Of a stretch of 64,000 bases of DNA, positions 1-12,000 are shown in pieces; the first letter of the stretch is position 1, and every line of letters begins with the position of its first letter. The notes below the pieces were generated by a model that worked only from the letters and a program-made list of their open reading frames with translations, ran no database searches and was not told where the DNA came from. The position numbers were made by a program, and so were the translations under genes. Source of the DNA: Timema cristinae (Eukaryota; Arthropoda; Insecta; Phasmatodea; Timematidae); assembly GCA_039000515.1 (NCBI GenBank), contig JBCFYV010000024.1:10842969-10906968 (forward strand), given 5' to 3'.

Positions 1-1885
1 TGGCTACACAATTATTACAATATGCATGTCACAAGTTTAAATAAATTGCGCGCACATCACCATGTAATTAGTCTGTGATATAACAGGTGACTGATTTCAA
101 ACTAAAACAAAACATCCCTCACCCTTCCCTAACCTCCACTGCCCGCCATAGCTTTCAAACACCCGCGGTAGGGTAGGTGACTGATGACTCATCACTCAAT
201 CACGTCATTAGCCAGGTTGAGTTATTAGATTTTTCCTTTTCCCCTTATCTCAACCTCTGAGTTCTTATCTAGAACTCTGACACATTATCTTAGCCCCTAG
301 ACACCGCAACATTTTGTGCTTACACCTGTTGAGTGTCATCGGCTTTGTTTTCCATACAAATGACACTACCATATCAGAACCAGAATGTACTAAAAACGTC
401 AACAAAATTGTTTGACTTTTCCCTGCCCCAAATTTCCCCAGGACTGCTTTAATTTCCCCCGAACATCGTTTGCGCATTCGGACATATTCTGCACCCCTGC
501 CACTAACATCCTTAAATCTGATGGTAGTTATTATTTAATACATTTTAAAATTTTTCTGCTACAGTAGAGTCTCAAACACTCGATAACTCTACATTTTGTG
601 TAACTCGACACTCGCATGTGCACACAGTTGTTGGCACCAGTCATCACAATCCAAGGTCATTAAACTCTATAATGTCTCAATTTGTTTGTGTAACTCGAGT
701 GTAACAATCGTGCTGTGGTGTTTTTACAAGTACTGTGTTTGCTAGTTTTCCAATTCAGTAATGTGTTATTCGAATCAATAAAATATTATATGTACAGTAC
801 TGTACTACATTTCTGTATATTACACGTATGTATATACACCTTTATATTAACATGTAGTATATTGTACTGTACATAATATATTACTGTTACTGTACCGTAA
901 AGTACTACAGTATAGTACAACTGTACCTATACTATTTGATACTGACTGTGATTCATCCTTCTTTAGTAAACATGACACAGTAAACATTCATCTTATACAA
1001 GTTCATGCGTAAAACTCAACACCATCTCAGTCCACACCAGGTCAAGTTTCTGAGACTCTACTTTATTGAAATAAAGGTTGTTTGTTTCAACCAAATTAAT
1101 TTGGTTTTTGTAAATCCAACAACCACCAAAAAGATAACAATCATTGACTTTCAACTTTTTTAAATAATTCTTTTGATGTTTCTGGTATTAAAAAGATTGT
1201 TTCTTTGGCTATTTCCTGAATAGTTTAGAATTAAAAAGAATTAATATGTTTCTTAAACAATAATTTGAGCAAGGATCATATTTTAAAAAACAAGATTGAT
1301 TAATTAAAAATAAACTTATAGAGATATGTAAACTATTATTATTTAACCTTCTCCATTTTTAATACCTTTTCACCTGAACAGTTTTCTGAAACACCACATC
1401 AAGTATAGTATTTTTGAAACCAAAATACTGTTGATTTTTATTTGAGTCTACTGCTCGGTGGTGCTGTGTGTCTCTTGAAGCCATTTCTTTTGCTGCTAAG
1501 CGACTGATAGCTTTCCTCGCAGTACCACGAGGGTTTGTTACGACTGAAGTCACTAACTAGTTTTTGAATAGTTATTTTTCAGTGAGAAACGTTTTAATGT
1601 TGTTGGGGTTTTGCATTAAAATGCATTAAATTTCAAGTAATATTATTTACTACCCACAACATTTTAAATACTTGGTCCAGGTTTGAATTTTTTTTTCTTT
1701 TGTCTATGATAAATTTATGATAGTTTCAAATAACTTTAGCAATGTGCATTTAGGAATCTAGTTTGTTTATATGTGAGATGATCTTGTACCTTTGTTTTAA
1801 ATAAAACTGTGTGTATGGGGAACAAAAAACTGCGACCTTCTAAAGTGAAGAAAAAACAGTTCTGGGGTATTAATAAAATAATAGT
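1..1885. other. AT-rich non-coding stretch, 5' end of window
   Basis: No open frame here resembles a known protein. Positions about 790-930 are a low-complexity patch dominated by TACTGTA/TGTACTGTAC-like words. The missing first coding exon of B9D2 might be expected in the first 5.9 kb, but I found no convincing Met-start exon ending in a phase-1 donor. Confidence 0.5.
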
Positions 1886-2115
1886 ATGACATCCTAGCTT
1901 AGTCATTAGCAAGTCTGCCTACAAAGTCAAGGGTCCTGGGTGTGATTCTCGCCATGGTCAAGAAACTTATTATAGATGGAAGGTGGGTTCTCCCTTTCAC
2001 AGTGATGAAATATCGGCCGAGGGTTGGGATGTTGTGTCAGTTCTGGATTTAAGTTAGTTTATAGGTTGTGTGCTGATATAATGTGTCGGCTAAGAAAGTG
2101 CACATTAAACTAAAC
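1886..2115 (+). repeat. tRNA-derived SINE, type B (diverged copy)
   Basis: It starts with a tRNA-like head (GACATCCTAGCTTAGTCATT...) carrying a degenerate A box and a B box (GGTGTGATTCTCGCC). A body follows with a short GGCCGAGGGTTGGGATGTTG block. The same head and body, in the same order, occur at about 26057 and 48022, which shows it is a dispersed family. This copy is the most diverged of the three. Confidence 0.75.
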
Positions 2116-2930
2116 TCAAAACAAATAAATGAGATAGCCTATTCCTCGGTAAGTGCTAGAATTTTTATTTGATTTATATCGAGTAGGAAACAAGTATTTA
2201 GATTAAATAACAATAAACACACCTTCACTCCTAATAGTTTGATTAAGAATATACACTTATTTTGTTATTTTCAACATTGCATTAGAAATATTGCTCGTTC
2301 ATTTCATACAATTTACAAAGCAGAAACTATTATTTTCATAAGAAAATGTTCTCAGAAATCATTACAATATTAACTATATTAAAGAGATTTTTACTTGATG
2401 GTTACATTTCCTTTAAATATATATCTTCCTTAGCACTACTTTGTTATTATAGTAAAATGAGTATAACCCAGATGGATAATAAACATGGTCAGATTAAAGA
2501 AGAGGAAGGTGGGGGGGTGGGGTGGGGGGAAGGAGCATGAGGGTAATGACCCTGGGCACCACACTTAAAGGGCCCCCTAGAATATCACATACCTACTTTT
2601 ATTAAAGTTATTTTATTTCAAATGGGATACCAACTCATATTTCCTCGTCATTGACAGTCCAGTTGATTGTGTGAGTTATGGCTTTGACCATTCGACCACT
2701 AAAGTGGGTAAAGAAAGTAAAAAATAATTAATATAATGTAATATCCAAGCTGAACTGTCAACAAATCTACTAAGCCTAATGTTTATTTAAGTTAGCTTAG
2801 TAACTCTGGGCTTAGTTTCTTACTTCTTGCCAAGTTAGCTATACATGATTGGGAGAAATACACCAGTTCTGAATTTTATTCTTGCATTACGGTGTTTTCA
2901 ATACCTCACTCTCAATCTGCAAACAACGTT
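2116..2930. other. Non-coding stretch
   Basis: I see nothing assignable. A G-rich tract (about 2508-2530) is followed by ordinary AT-rich sequence. Confidence 0.4.
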
Positions 2931-4000
2931 TTATACTCTTTGTGTAACTTGTTGTTTCCCAACTACAAATAATAAAGCAAATTTTTCATAGCTTTTAAAT
3001 GTATTCCTATTTTTAAAATACAAAAACCCCTCCAATGTTTGAAGTTTCTTGGTGACTGCCACAAGATTGAGAGTTTCATTTTGTAAATTGTTGCTACACT
3101 TACTGACCCTATCTAAAATACCACCCCAGGAAACAGAAAGGAAAGCTGGTTTAAAATTATAGAACTTGAGCTCAAGGCCTTGAGCTTTCAATCGAGTTGC
3201 TGGTTTCATAGAAGAATCCTCAGACAACGCCTTTAAAGCATTTAAATTGCCTTAAAGCCTTGTAATAAAGCTTTTGTGCCACCTGCTCTGGCAGACCACG
3301 TTTCAGGTAAAGATTCTACCATATGGGTATGATTTTTTTTCAAGTACATTTTTAAAATTTCCCAACTGTGGGTTGATGCAGCGAAAAAATCATAAAAGCC
3401 CTCTGAACAATTCTCAAAAACACTACAGCCTTGATACAACATTCAACAGCAGCAGATCCTACAGCATTCAGTGAGGAGTGGGTAAAACAGGGAACATATC
3501 CAGCTAGCGAATTGTGGTTTTTAATTCAAACTTGGGGTCTTGAGTAAAGACACGACATGTTAGATGCATTGTAATAGCTTTATTTGTTCTCGATAAAACT
3601 TAAATGTCTTAGTCAACTCCTGAAAGAAAGTTTATCACAGCATCTTCTAAGGAGCTAGCCGAGTGTGAATTTCCAGGGATAAGCTTGAACATACATTCTT
3701 TTATAATTGTCTCAATCGGTGCGAAATAACGCAGGACTAAAGCCAACTGATAAATGTGAAAACAATCAAGAGTCAAGTCAACAGTGGGGGCGTATTACCA
3801 AGCGTGTTTAACAAATTCAAGAATTTTTTGTACAACAGAATCACCCCCCAATATTATGAATAAACTCATCACAAATTTGAGCAGACATTTCCTTTGCCTG
3901 TTTCCATATTTTTTAATATGTTTTGCAAAGAAAGGGTCATATTCACATATCAACTCTAGGCATCCAAGATACAGACACTCTTAGAAAGATAAACTATGAC
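2931..4000 (-). pseudogene. hAT-like (ZMYM1-type) transposase remnant
   Basis: Read on the minus strand, broken frames resemble the hAT-like transposase family that includes zinc-finger MYM-type protein 1 relatives. About 3780-3600 reads like the DUF4371 stretch (VDLTLDCFHIYQLALVLRY, then a region ending in INFLSGVD). About 3442-3242 resembles the later block FFAASTHSWEILK followed by ETWSARAGGTKALLQG. About 3227-2931 holds the following helical region (SMKPATRLKAQGLELKFYNF). Stops and frame changes interrupt it, so it cannot make a protein. The family call is from remembered sequence patterns, not a search. Terminal repeats were not found. Confidence 0.55.
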
Positions 4001-5895
4001 CTGAAGGAAATCTAACAAGAGACCAGATTCTTGATAGGACATCTCACCAGTACTTAATCTCTCTTCATACTGTATCATTAACATGACATCAACTTTCATG
4101 ATCTTTTTTCACTAGTAAGTTATGAACATAAGCATTCTACTTCTGTGATAAGCTGACTGCTAATGTTCTTTAATTAATTCATTACTGTTCTTCCAATCAT
4201 TGAATCCTGTTGCAAAATGTTTTTTCTTGCTTATTGGTTTGAAAAGACAACAACTTGGAGACCACTTAAAGAACCTTTTCAATTGACTGAGATAACAGCA
4301 GGCAAGCTCTTAAAACATTTTCTCCACTAGGGAGAGTAGGACACCTGCAGATAGAGTGGGCTTGGCATTATTATGAATAGGTTCAGAGCCTTAAAAGTAT
4401 GACTGCAAGTTATGTTTTGGAGAGTTCTCGAAGATATTTTCAGTTACATAAGCTACATTCACATCCCAAGCTGCAGGATCTTTTAGTAAAAATGTATAAG
4501 GAAACCTTGTTGGTTGGTAGGTTAGAAAGCTCTTCATATTTATTTAGGTTTGAGTCTGGTTGTTTCAAACAATCTGCTTCATCATATTTTGCAATCTCTT
4601 GTCCCTCTACAGCTGGCCGCCAACGATCCTGGGCCGAGGATAAGTCCAGATGTAAAAAAAAGCCTATTTTTGGTGCTTTTTTCAGTAGTTTAAGTTGATT
4701 GATTTTTCTTTTAGCAACATGTTTTCTTAGCTCATTACTACTTACTTTATTACTTTTGTTTAAACACTCCAGCAGGCAAATTTATGCAACTAAAAACACA
4801 TATGAAAGCCGCGTTACACATACAAGTTTAATAAAAATACATGAGAACACAAAACAGAAAGAGTGGAACATTGGGACAAGGGACTCGGGATTTTAATATG
4901 TTAACTGCGTATGCGTAAGCTTCAACCGCACTTGGAGAGTGATGACTGCTAGCGCCTGCTGACTGTTTACCCAGCATTGGAGGTGTGTTTATGTGGGGCG
5001 AGGGGGGGGGGGGAGGTTTGCGGTCCATTTAAATATGTCACTTTATGTTTACTTTTCCGAGAAATTTTCTCTCGGCTTTTTTCTTAAGTACTATATTTGG
5101 ATTAATTTTTTGACTGTCTTATTTTTATAAGTCTACTTTTTATAACTGCTTGTATGTAGAGTTATTTCCTCACTTGAGAAATCTTTGAAATTAAAAAAAT
5201 ACATTACCAAACAATCATTACAAAATCCTGCCTTGAAAAAATATCCCCTTGTGCACCCTAAAATTTGGTACCCCGGGTATTTGTCTAGCTTGTACATTTA
5301 TAAAACAGGGCCTGTTAGTACACTACCACTTGTTGTATTATACCTCATTAGGTAATACCCACAGGGGCAAGGGAGCTCAGAGCCCCAAGTCTTGTTTTGG
5401 GAATACCCGGTAATATGTACAAATCATCTGGGATAAGGGGAGAGAGAAAATGGCCAGATAATAAATATTCTCCTCATCAATAACCATAAGTAAACAGTTG
5501 ATTCCTAAATATCCCTCCACTTCTATTAATATATTACCATAAATAACTATTTTAATAACTATATTTTAGGGCCATCTATGTTAAAACATTTTCAATCTTC
5601 TAACCAAAACCTTCTTTTCAATCTATAAGCTGACCCCTCCCTTTAACCCCTTGCTTCTCAATCATGCCCACACCATTGTTTATAAATTTTTTACTATAAA
5701 ATTTTAAAATTAATTATACATTAGGTGAAAAAAAAGCTACTGTATCGTATACTGTAAGGGCTCATGTTCTTCGAAGGCCGTAAGATGGCCTTGTATGTAT
5801 TTCTCTAAGGCACATGTTTTGGTGCAATATATCTTGAGTAATAATTGTATTTCTGCTATATTTAAATAATTAATATACATGTTGTTTGTGTAAAG
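4001..5895. other. Non-coding stretch upstream of the first visible B9D2 exon
   Basis: It contains scattered short open frames with no recognisable domain and a G-run at about 5003-5014. It may be the intron that precedes exon 2 of B9D2. The first coding exon, about 29 codons by comparison with the vertebrate protein, was not found here. Confidence 0.4.
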
Positions 5896-6021
5896 GGGGT
5901 GGCTGGAAAGTGATATCTGGATTGAAAGATGGCCAAACACATGTAGACAACCCAGAGTATGACGAAGCAGCACATTGGTGTCATCCATTGGATGTTCACT
6001 TTGCTACTAAAGGCATTCAAG
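5896..6021 (+). CDS. B9D2: B9D2 exon (second coding exon)
   Basis: The acceptor is ...TGTAAAG and the donor CAAG|GTAGGT. It encodes [17 protein letters not shown] and [16 protein letters not shown]. The first two bases complete a codon split with the unseen upstream exon, and the last base is position 1 of a Gly codon. Confidence 0.9.
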
Positions 6022-9000
6022 GTAGGTAGTGTTAATATCATGACTCTTAGTTTCTGGAAACATTTATTTTACCTTCAACTCTGAATCTCTCACCCTTTGC
6101 TTACTTCTACATCACTAAAATATTTCCAAATCAAGATCCAAACCAGTCTCTTGTGAAGGTTTGGTCTGCATCCAAAACTCACTTCTCCAACCCATGGCCT
6201 ACAATAAGCCCTATTGATAAGTTTTTGCTACTCACAAATTAATTTTTCATTTTAGCATATTCAAATGCATAAAATAGATATTTGTATTACTTTTCTCTAA
6301 CTTTAAGCTCTCTACAGTCTTGACATATTTCTTAATACATTCACATCCAATGCCCATTTCCTGTTTTTTAGCATGTTCTTATATAAGTGTCCTACAATTA
6401 TTTACTAATTTCTGTTCGCTCTCTTTTTTATTTATATAGTTTTATCTTTTAGGAAGTTGTGATGTGCGTTTCACACTCCTTCCTCATGAGTTTTGATAGA
6501 ATGAATCCTAGGTAGAGGGATTGGATATTAAATATTAATTTTCTTATCGGGGCAGTCATTACCTTTTGGTTCAGTGGCAGCGAAGTTCCCTTTTGTATTT
6601 CTCCCCATCTTTCTGGTACCTTCTCCCATATATTACTAATACATTGGAAGTTCATGGTACAGGAAAGGTGGATGGAAACATATAAAACACAATATGGCCT
6701 TAACGTTGAAAGGAGAACACTGTTCATTGTAAGAGCCATATTGTGTTTTGTATGTTTACATCCACCTTACCTGTGCCTTCTTCCAAATACAATACAATTA
6801 CCTCATAAAGCGAAAAGAGGTTTTCTTTGTTGTAATACATAAACATGATAGATTAACTTTTTGAGTTATTTGTAAGTTATTATTATTATTAGCACCGCGT
6901 CTTACTACCCGTTCGGGTTATACGCACTTACGCTAATGTGTAATGGTAGGGTGATTGTGAGATGAAATGAAGGACCTACAGTTTAAGGTGGAATCCGAAC
7001 CACGGTGGCGACCTGGCATTCTTGTAAGTTATTGTCCTTAACCATGATTATTAGTAACAAGACTGTTATACATTAGTGTAAATTGGGAGTAGGGACATTT
7101 TATGGAGTGGCAGATTTGCAGAACTAAACTATGAATGTGCTAGCTTTCATTTCAAAAGTCTTAAACATGTTCTTATGCAATAGAATTCTTTTGGTAAAAT
7201 GTAAAAAAAACAAAAAAAAAAATACACTTATCTATAAATTATATTTATGTAAGTATGTTAATGTAACCACCAAACCTTACAATGATAATATATCATTCTT
7301 GGTTAGACAAAAGTTTGAATACACCTGTTCTAGAACTCGGCAGGACTCTCACAAAGGTGGACAATATTTTTTAACTGTCCTTAATGTTTTATTAAATTTT
7401 GTTCCAGGTTGGCCAAAGTTACACCTACAGGTGTACCACCAGGACAGTTTTGGCCGCAGTGAAATTTACGGTTATGGGTTTTGTCACATACCAACATCAC
7501 CTGGCTCTCATTTCATAGATTGTGTCACTTGGCGACCTGTTGGTAATATAGCATGCTACATTTTTTGCATGGGCTTATTTTTCTAACGATACTTAGACGA
7601 TATCTTAGTAAAATGCTAGAATGTTGACTTACAAGTTTGTTGCATTCGACATAAGAGTTTGCTGCAAAAAATAGACAACAAAGTTTTGAAAAGACAAGAT
7701 GACATAGGGGATTTATTCAACTAAGCATAATCATACAAATTCAAATCAAATTATATTTTGTTACAAAGTAAAGGCAAATATTTAAATGAGAAAGAAATCC
7801 AATTAGAGAGAGCTTCTCTCTTAAATTAATTAATTTTTTGGCATAAATACAACATAAATATTATTTAAGTTTTATAAAGTACAAAAAAATAAAATTGAAA
7901 GAAATTATTTTCATATTGAACTATAAACTATCCATTTATACAAAACTGAGATTTAGAAAGCTACATTCTTTTCTTTTTGCCCAACTTTGACTCGTCAATC
8001 TTGCCATCGGGGGGGGAGGTCATCATAGAACTGATGGACGTGCTGGGGAAGAACCCGCTTAAGTTCTTGGAGGTGTTGCCACTTATTGTAAGATAATTTG
8101 AGCTGGCTACTATACAACCCTGGATACACAATATTTAGTAAAGTTAGCTTCTTCCTTTGAGGCAGCTTTTGCAAGTTTGGGGAAAACTGAAGTTTGAAAA
8201 ATATTCCCTCCAGCTTGTATATTAATTGAACAACATTGTTCACGGTTGGGTCATTTTTTAAATGTCCAGGTCGGATGGAGGAATAAGCCTGCCCTCCAGG
8301 AATTTCATAGTTCCTAAAGAACTTATGGCTTAGACATTTTTTCATGTATGGAAAAGGCTTATTCCTTGCCTCTCGTGTCACTGTCATATAATCATGAGGG
8401 TGATGTATTTCTCTGTTCCTTAGCCTGCGCTCAATGGCAGCGTGCACGGAGTCAGCCTCCATCTGCGTGATTTAGCAATGCATTTGCAAGAGTTTTGTTC
8501 TTGTTTTGGTAAACACATCCATCAGACCAAAGTATAATGTGCTTTGGTTTCTCTTGTGGCCAGGCTGCTATTTCTTTTTCAAGAAAATCTACAACACAAG
8601 AGGTAAAATTGGTAGCCTTTATCTATCCCTCTGACTCATTCCACCAGTAACAACAAACTGGTTTTGTACTAAGGTTGAAATAATTATGATTGTGGCAACA
8701 CAATTTTGTTTTATAATACAAAGCAGACGCTTTTAAAGACGGTGCGAGTTTAACTTGCTGAAGATCAACTGTGTATACATTACACTCGCCCTTGTCTCTG
8801 CTCGTACTTTGTCTGCTTCTTTTTCATCCCTGGCTTCTTTTTTTGCTCTTTCATGATCCTTGTACTCTTCTTCTGAAATGTTTCCTACCCTATGTTCACA
8901 GCACACATCACATTGGTCCTTTTTAGTTTGGAATAGAGAAATATTCATGGAGGTGACTAATTCCATGAATGTGAACCGACAAAGCGGAATTTGGTCCTGA

Positions 9001-12000
9001 GTTTTGCAGTCTTCTAGGTATAAATTAAACAATTCTTGCCCTGACTTGATTATGGGCTCAAGATACAGTTTGGAAGTGTCCTTCCTGCAGTAGTGAGACT
9101 CCATTTTTGGAAGCCGACTGAGAAAATCGACTGCAAAAAGTTTAGCTCTAGACTTTCCGTTTGTTTTAGTTGCTCTTGGTGGATTCACATTACCGTTGCT
9201 TTCGTTGTCATCTCCTTGTGTAGAAGATCCATCCCTTTTCCCCTGGACAGAGTTTCTTTTATCATTAGTTTCCTTGTTGAGGCCAGCGTTTTTCTTAATA
9301 CTCATTCCATGCTCAGAATTCATTACTTAATTCCTTACAGCCCATTCCCCAATATCAAAGGTATTGAGGAATGTTTTCTTACAAACCTCTTTTTTTGATT
9401 CTTCAATAATCAGGTGATAGTGAAGAGATATTGAACGACGATCACCAGATTCCTTTCTTCTTATCTGCCTTTTACTTGTGGAAGTTACCAGAGACGCAAC
9501 ATAGGTTTTCCTCTCACCCCATGTCATTGACCAAAACCTCTTGAACATAGAGCTACGGGCTGTTTCAGGTATTTGCATGCAGTGTCTTTTGCTTGACTTA
9601 AGACAGGCTATAGAGTGTTGCATACTGGAAGAATATTTCTTTCTTTTTTGTCTTTCTTATTCTTAACTATTTTTCCTTCATTACCTATTTTCCTCTCAAG
9701 ACTCGTGTAACTTTTCCCTTCCAAACGAAGTTTTTTTAACCTTATTCCGCTTCCACTCTTCCATTTTCTTTCGTTTTGTAACTGCCGGTCTTTCAGGCAG
9801 CCCTAATGTAGACTCGTTTACAGTATCAGTTGATACAATCTCCTCTTCTAGGTCAAATCTAGGCCTAACAATCTGGATCATCAATTGCCTCACTATCAGA
9901 ACTATTCATTTAATTAGAATAAAAAACGAATGAAGGATCATTGATTTCGTTTTGTGAGTCAAACTCAGTCCGAGAAGAAGAATGTTCAGGCGTGGTTACA
10001 TCAACACTGGCAGACCCAGGAAGTTCAATCCCGGGAAGGTCTAAGATCGGGTTGTTCACCAAAGTGCTTACAGAACTCGAGTCTTGAATTAATATAGTTG
10101 TGTTTGAGATCTTCTGTACCTCTTTTCCCTGATTTGAAAGTAAATGCCCAAAGCCCATTTGCCGCATTACATCTTCATCTGAAGGTCCTCCATCCTCTCC
10201 AGGCTCTTCATCATCAACATTCGTTGCCAATGCCAAGGACATGATTATTTGGGCTCTAGACTTGAAAGGCTCCATCTGAAAATTTCTGTTTTTGTAATAG
10301 TTAGCCTTATTCTCCTAAGAAGACCCATAGTTATAATTATATTTATTTTTAGGGTGGTTAAAGGGAAGGGGGGGAGGGGAGATCAGTCATAAAAGGTTAT
10401 TCTTAAACACAATTCAAATTTCAGCCGATATTTTGGATATTATATTTACTTTCTCAAGGCAGGCAAGAGTGACTATAAATGTTATGTCAATAATATTTAA
10501 AAAATAAGCATTCTTCCCTTATATTAAGTTAGTAAATAAAATTGTTAAATTGTTAAAATTAACTTGTTTAATAATTACAATAAATAATTTAATAGCTATA
10601 AAATAAACATACAATTAAGTTTTAATATTAAAAATTAGAAATGTAAAACACAGGATATACAAAACAGTTTTACCAGATGTTCTCCATGGTGATAACATTA
10701 GGATGGACCTGAGAGAGATAGGGTGTAAGGAGTTGGACTATAATAAATAACTAGCTCAGGATAGGGATAGGTGACATACTTTGTGGCAAAGAACTATTGA
10801 GTTCCTAGTGCCATAGAGTATCACTTCTAACTGGTTCTTTTTCTAATAAATAACCAACTTAACATGTTAGAAGTACTTAATACAAGAACTATTTCATGTT
10901 TATATTTAGGGCCTACATTTAATTAGCTGTTTATTTTTATTTGTTTAGTTATTGTAATTGTTAAATAACACTTTCTCATTTAATAACTTAATATTTGTAG
11001 AGCTATTATTATATTTTAATAAATATTTATATAAATTATTGTAGTTAAGCATGCCAAGATTTTAATTATGTATGTAGTAGTTCTTGTTCATTTTATAAAA
11101 ATGTGTTTTTTATGGCGAAATCAGTCATAGAAGGTTTTTGCTAAAATAATTTATCAAATTTAAGACAGGGTTATGTTAGCTAGGTTATATTTAAGTATCA
11201 AACACTAGCATTTTAAACAAATGAATAAGAATGTATAAAACTCCTAGGATAAATTATTATAATGTACTTTAAAGTGTACTTACCTTTATTATCCAGTTCG
11301 AATCTTGAAATAATTATATTTCAAAATTTCCAACAGCAGAACTAATAGAGCTTGCGAAAATATAGATAAAACACATCACAGCACAAACAATAGAGAAATA
11401 GCGGGAAACAACTGACATACGAGCTATCTGCATAAAAATCTAGGACCAATAAAAAACACACGTAAGTCAAATAGTTTGACTTAAGAGGTTGAAGCAGAGA
11501 AATTAAACCGCCTGACTTACGAGGGAGTTTTTAAACTCATTTTTCAAGGTTTGCATCCCTGCCTTGACATAAGAGGTTTTTTCAGAAGATTCGGGATCAG
11601 TTTCTTGATAGGGATCAAGTGAAATCTCAGTTTGCATTTTTTTTTACATACGAGGTTGCTGCTCAACACCATCGATATACAGTATAATGAGTCTGATATA
11701 AGTACATATTGTTTATATTTTCAATCACATTTAATTTCAATAAAATATATTGTACTGTTTTAAAATAAATTTAAAAAAATTATCAGCGTAAGCTTATATT
11801 AAAATTCAAATTACTTTGAGTTAAAATCTTTTTCGGGATTCATGACTTTTAAAACATTTATTGAATTTATGTGACTGGGCTTAAGAACGTTCATTCTTAT
11901 TAAAGTTCTGTCACTAAAAGTTGTTTTCACATCTTATTGGGTAGCATACACTTTTAAATATTCTGGAAGATTTCTTCACTAAGTTATTTTCTAATAAGGC

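Larger units (their letters stand above)
6022..7407 (+). other. B9D2 intron with repeats
   Basis: This intron holds a foldback repeat at about 6460-6850 and a truncated minus-strand SINE at about 6877-7024. The rest is AT-rich with no recognisable coding. Confidence 0.7.
7600..11700 (-). mobile_element. Unclassified DNA-transposon-like element in B9D2 intron
   Basis: Several broken minus-strand reading frames (10275 to 7995) carry a protein family that I recognise only as a common uncharacterised one in insect genomes, marked by [14 protein letters not shown] and [10 protein letters not shown]. On both sides lie copies of a short motif close to TTGAC(T/A)TA(A/C)GAGG(T)TTG: about 7623, 7646 and 7700 on the left; 11413, 11477, 11513, 11565 and 11644 on the right, with weaker ones at 10386 and 11124. 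Such repeats bracketing a coding core look like subterminal transposase-binding repeats. Exact termini, TIRs and target duplication were not resolved, so the borders are approximate. Confidence 0.55.
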
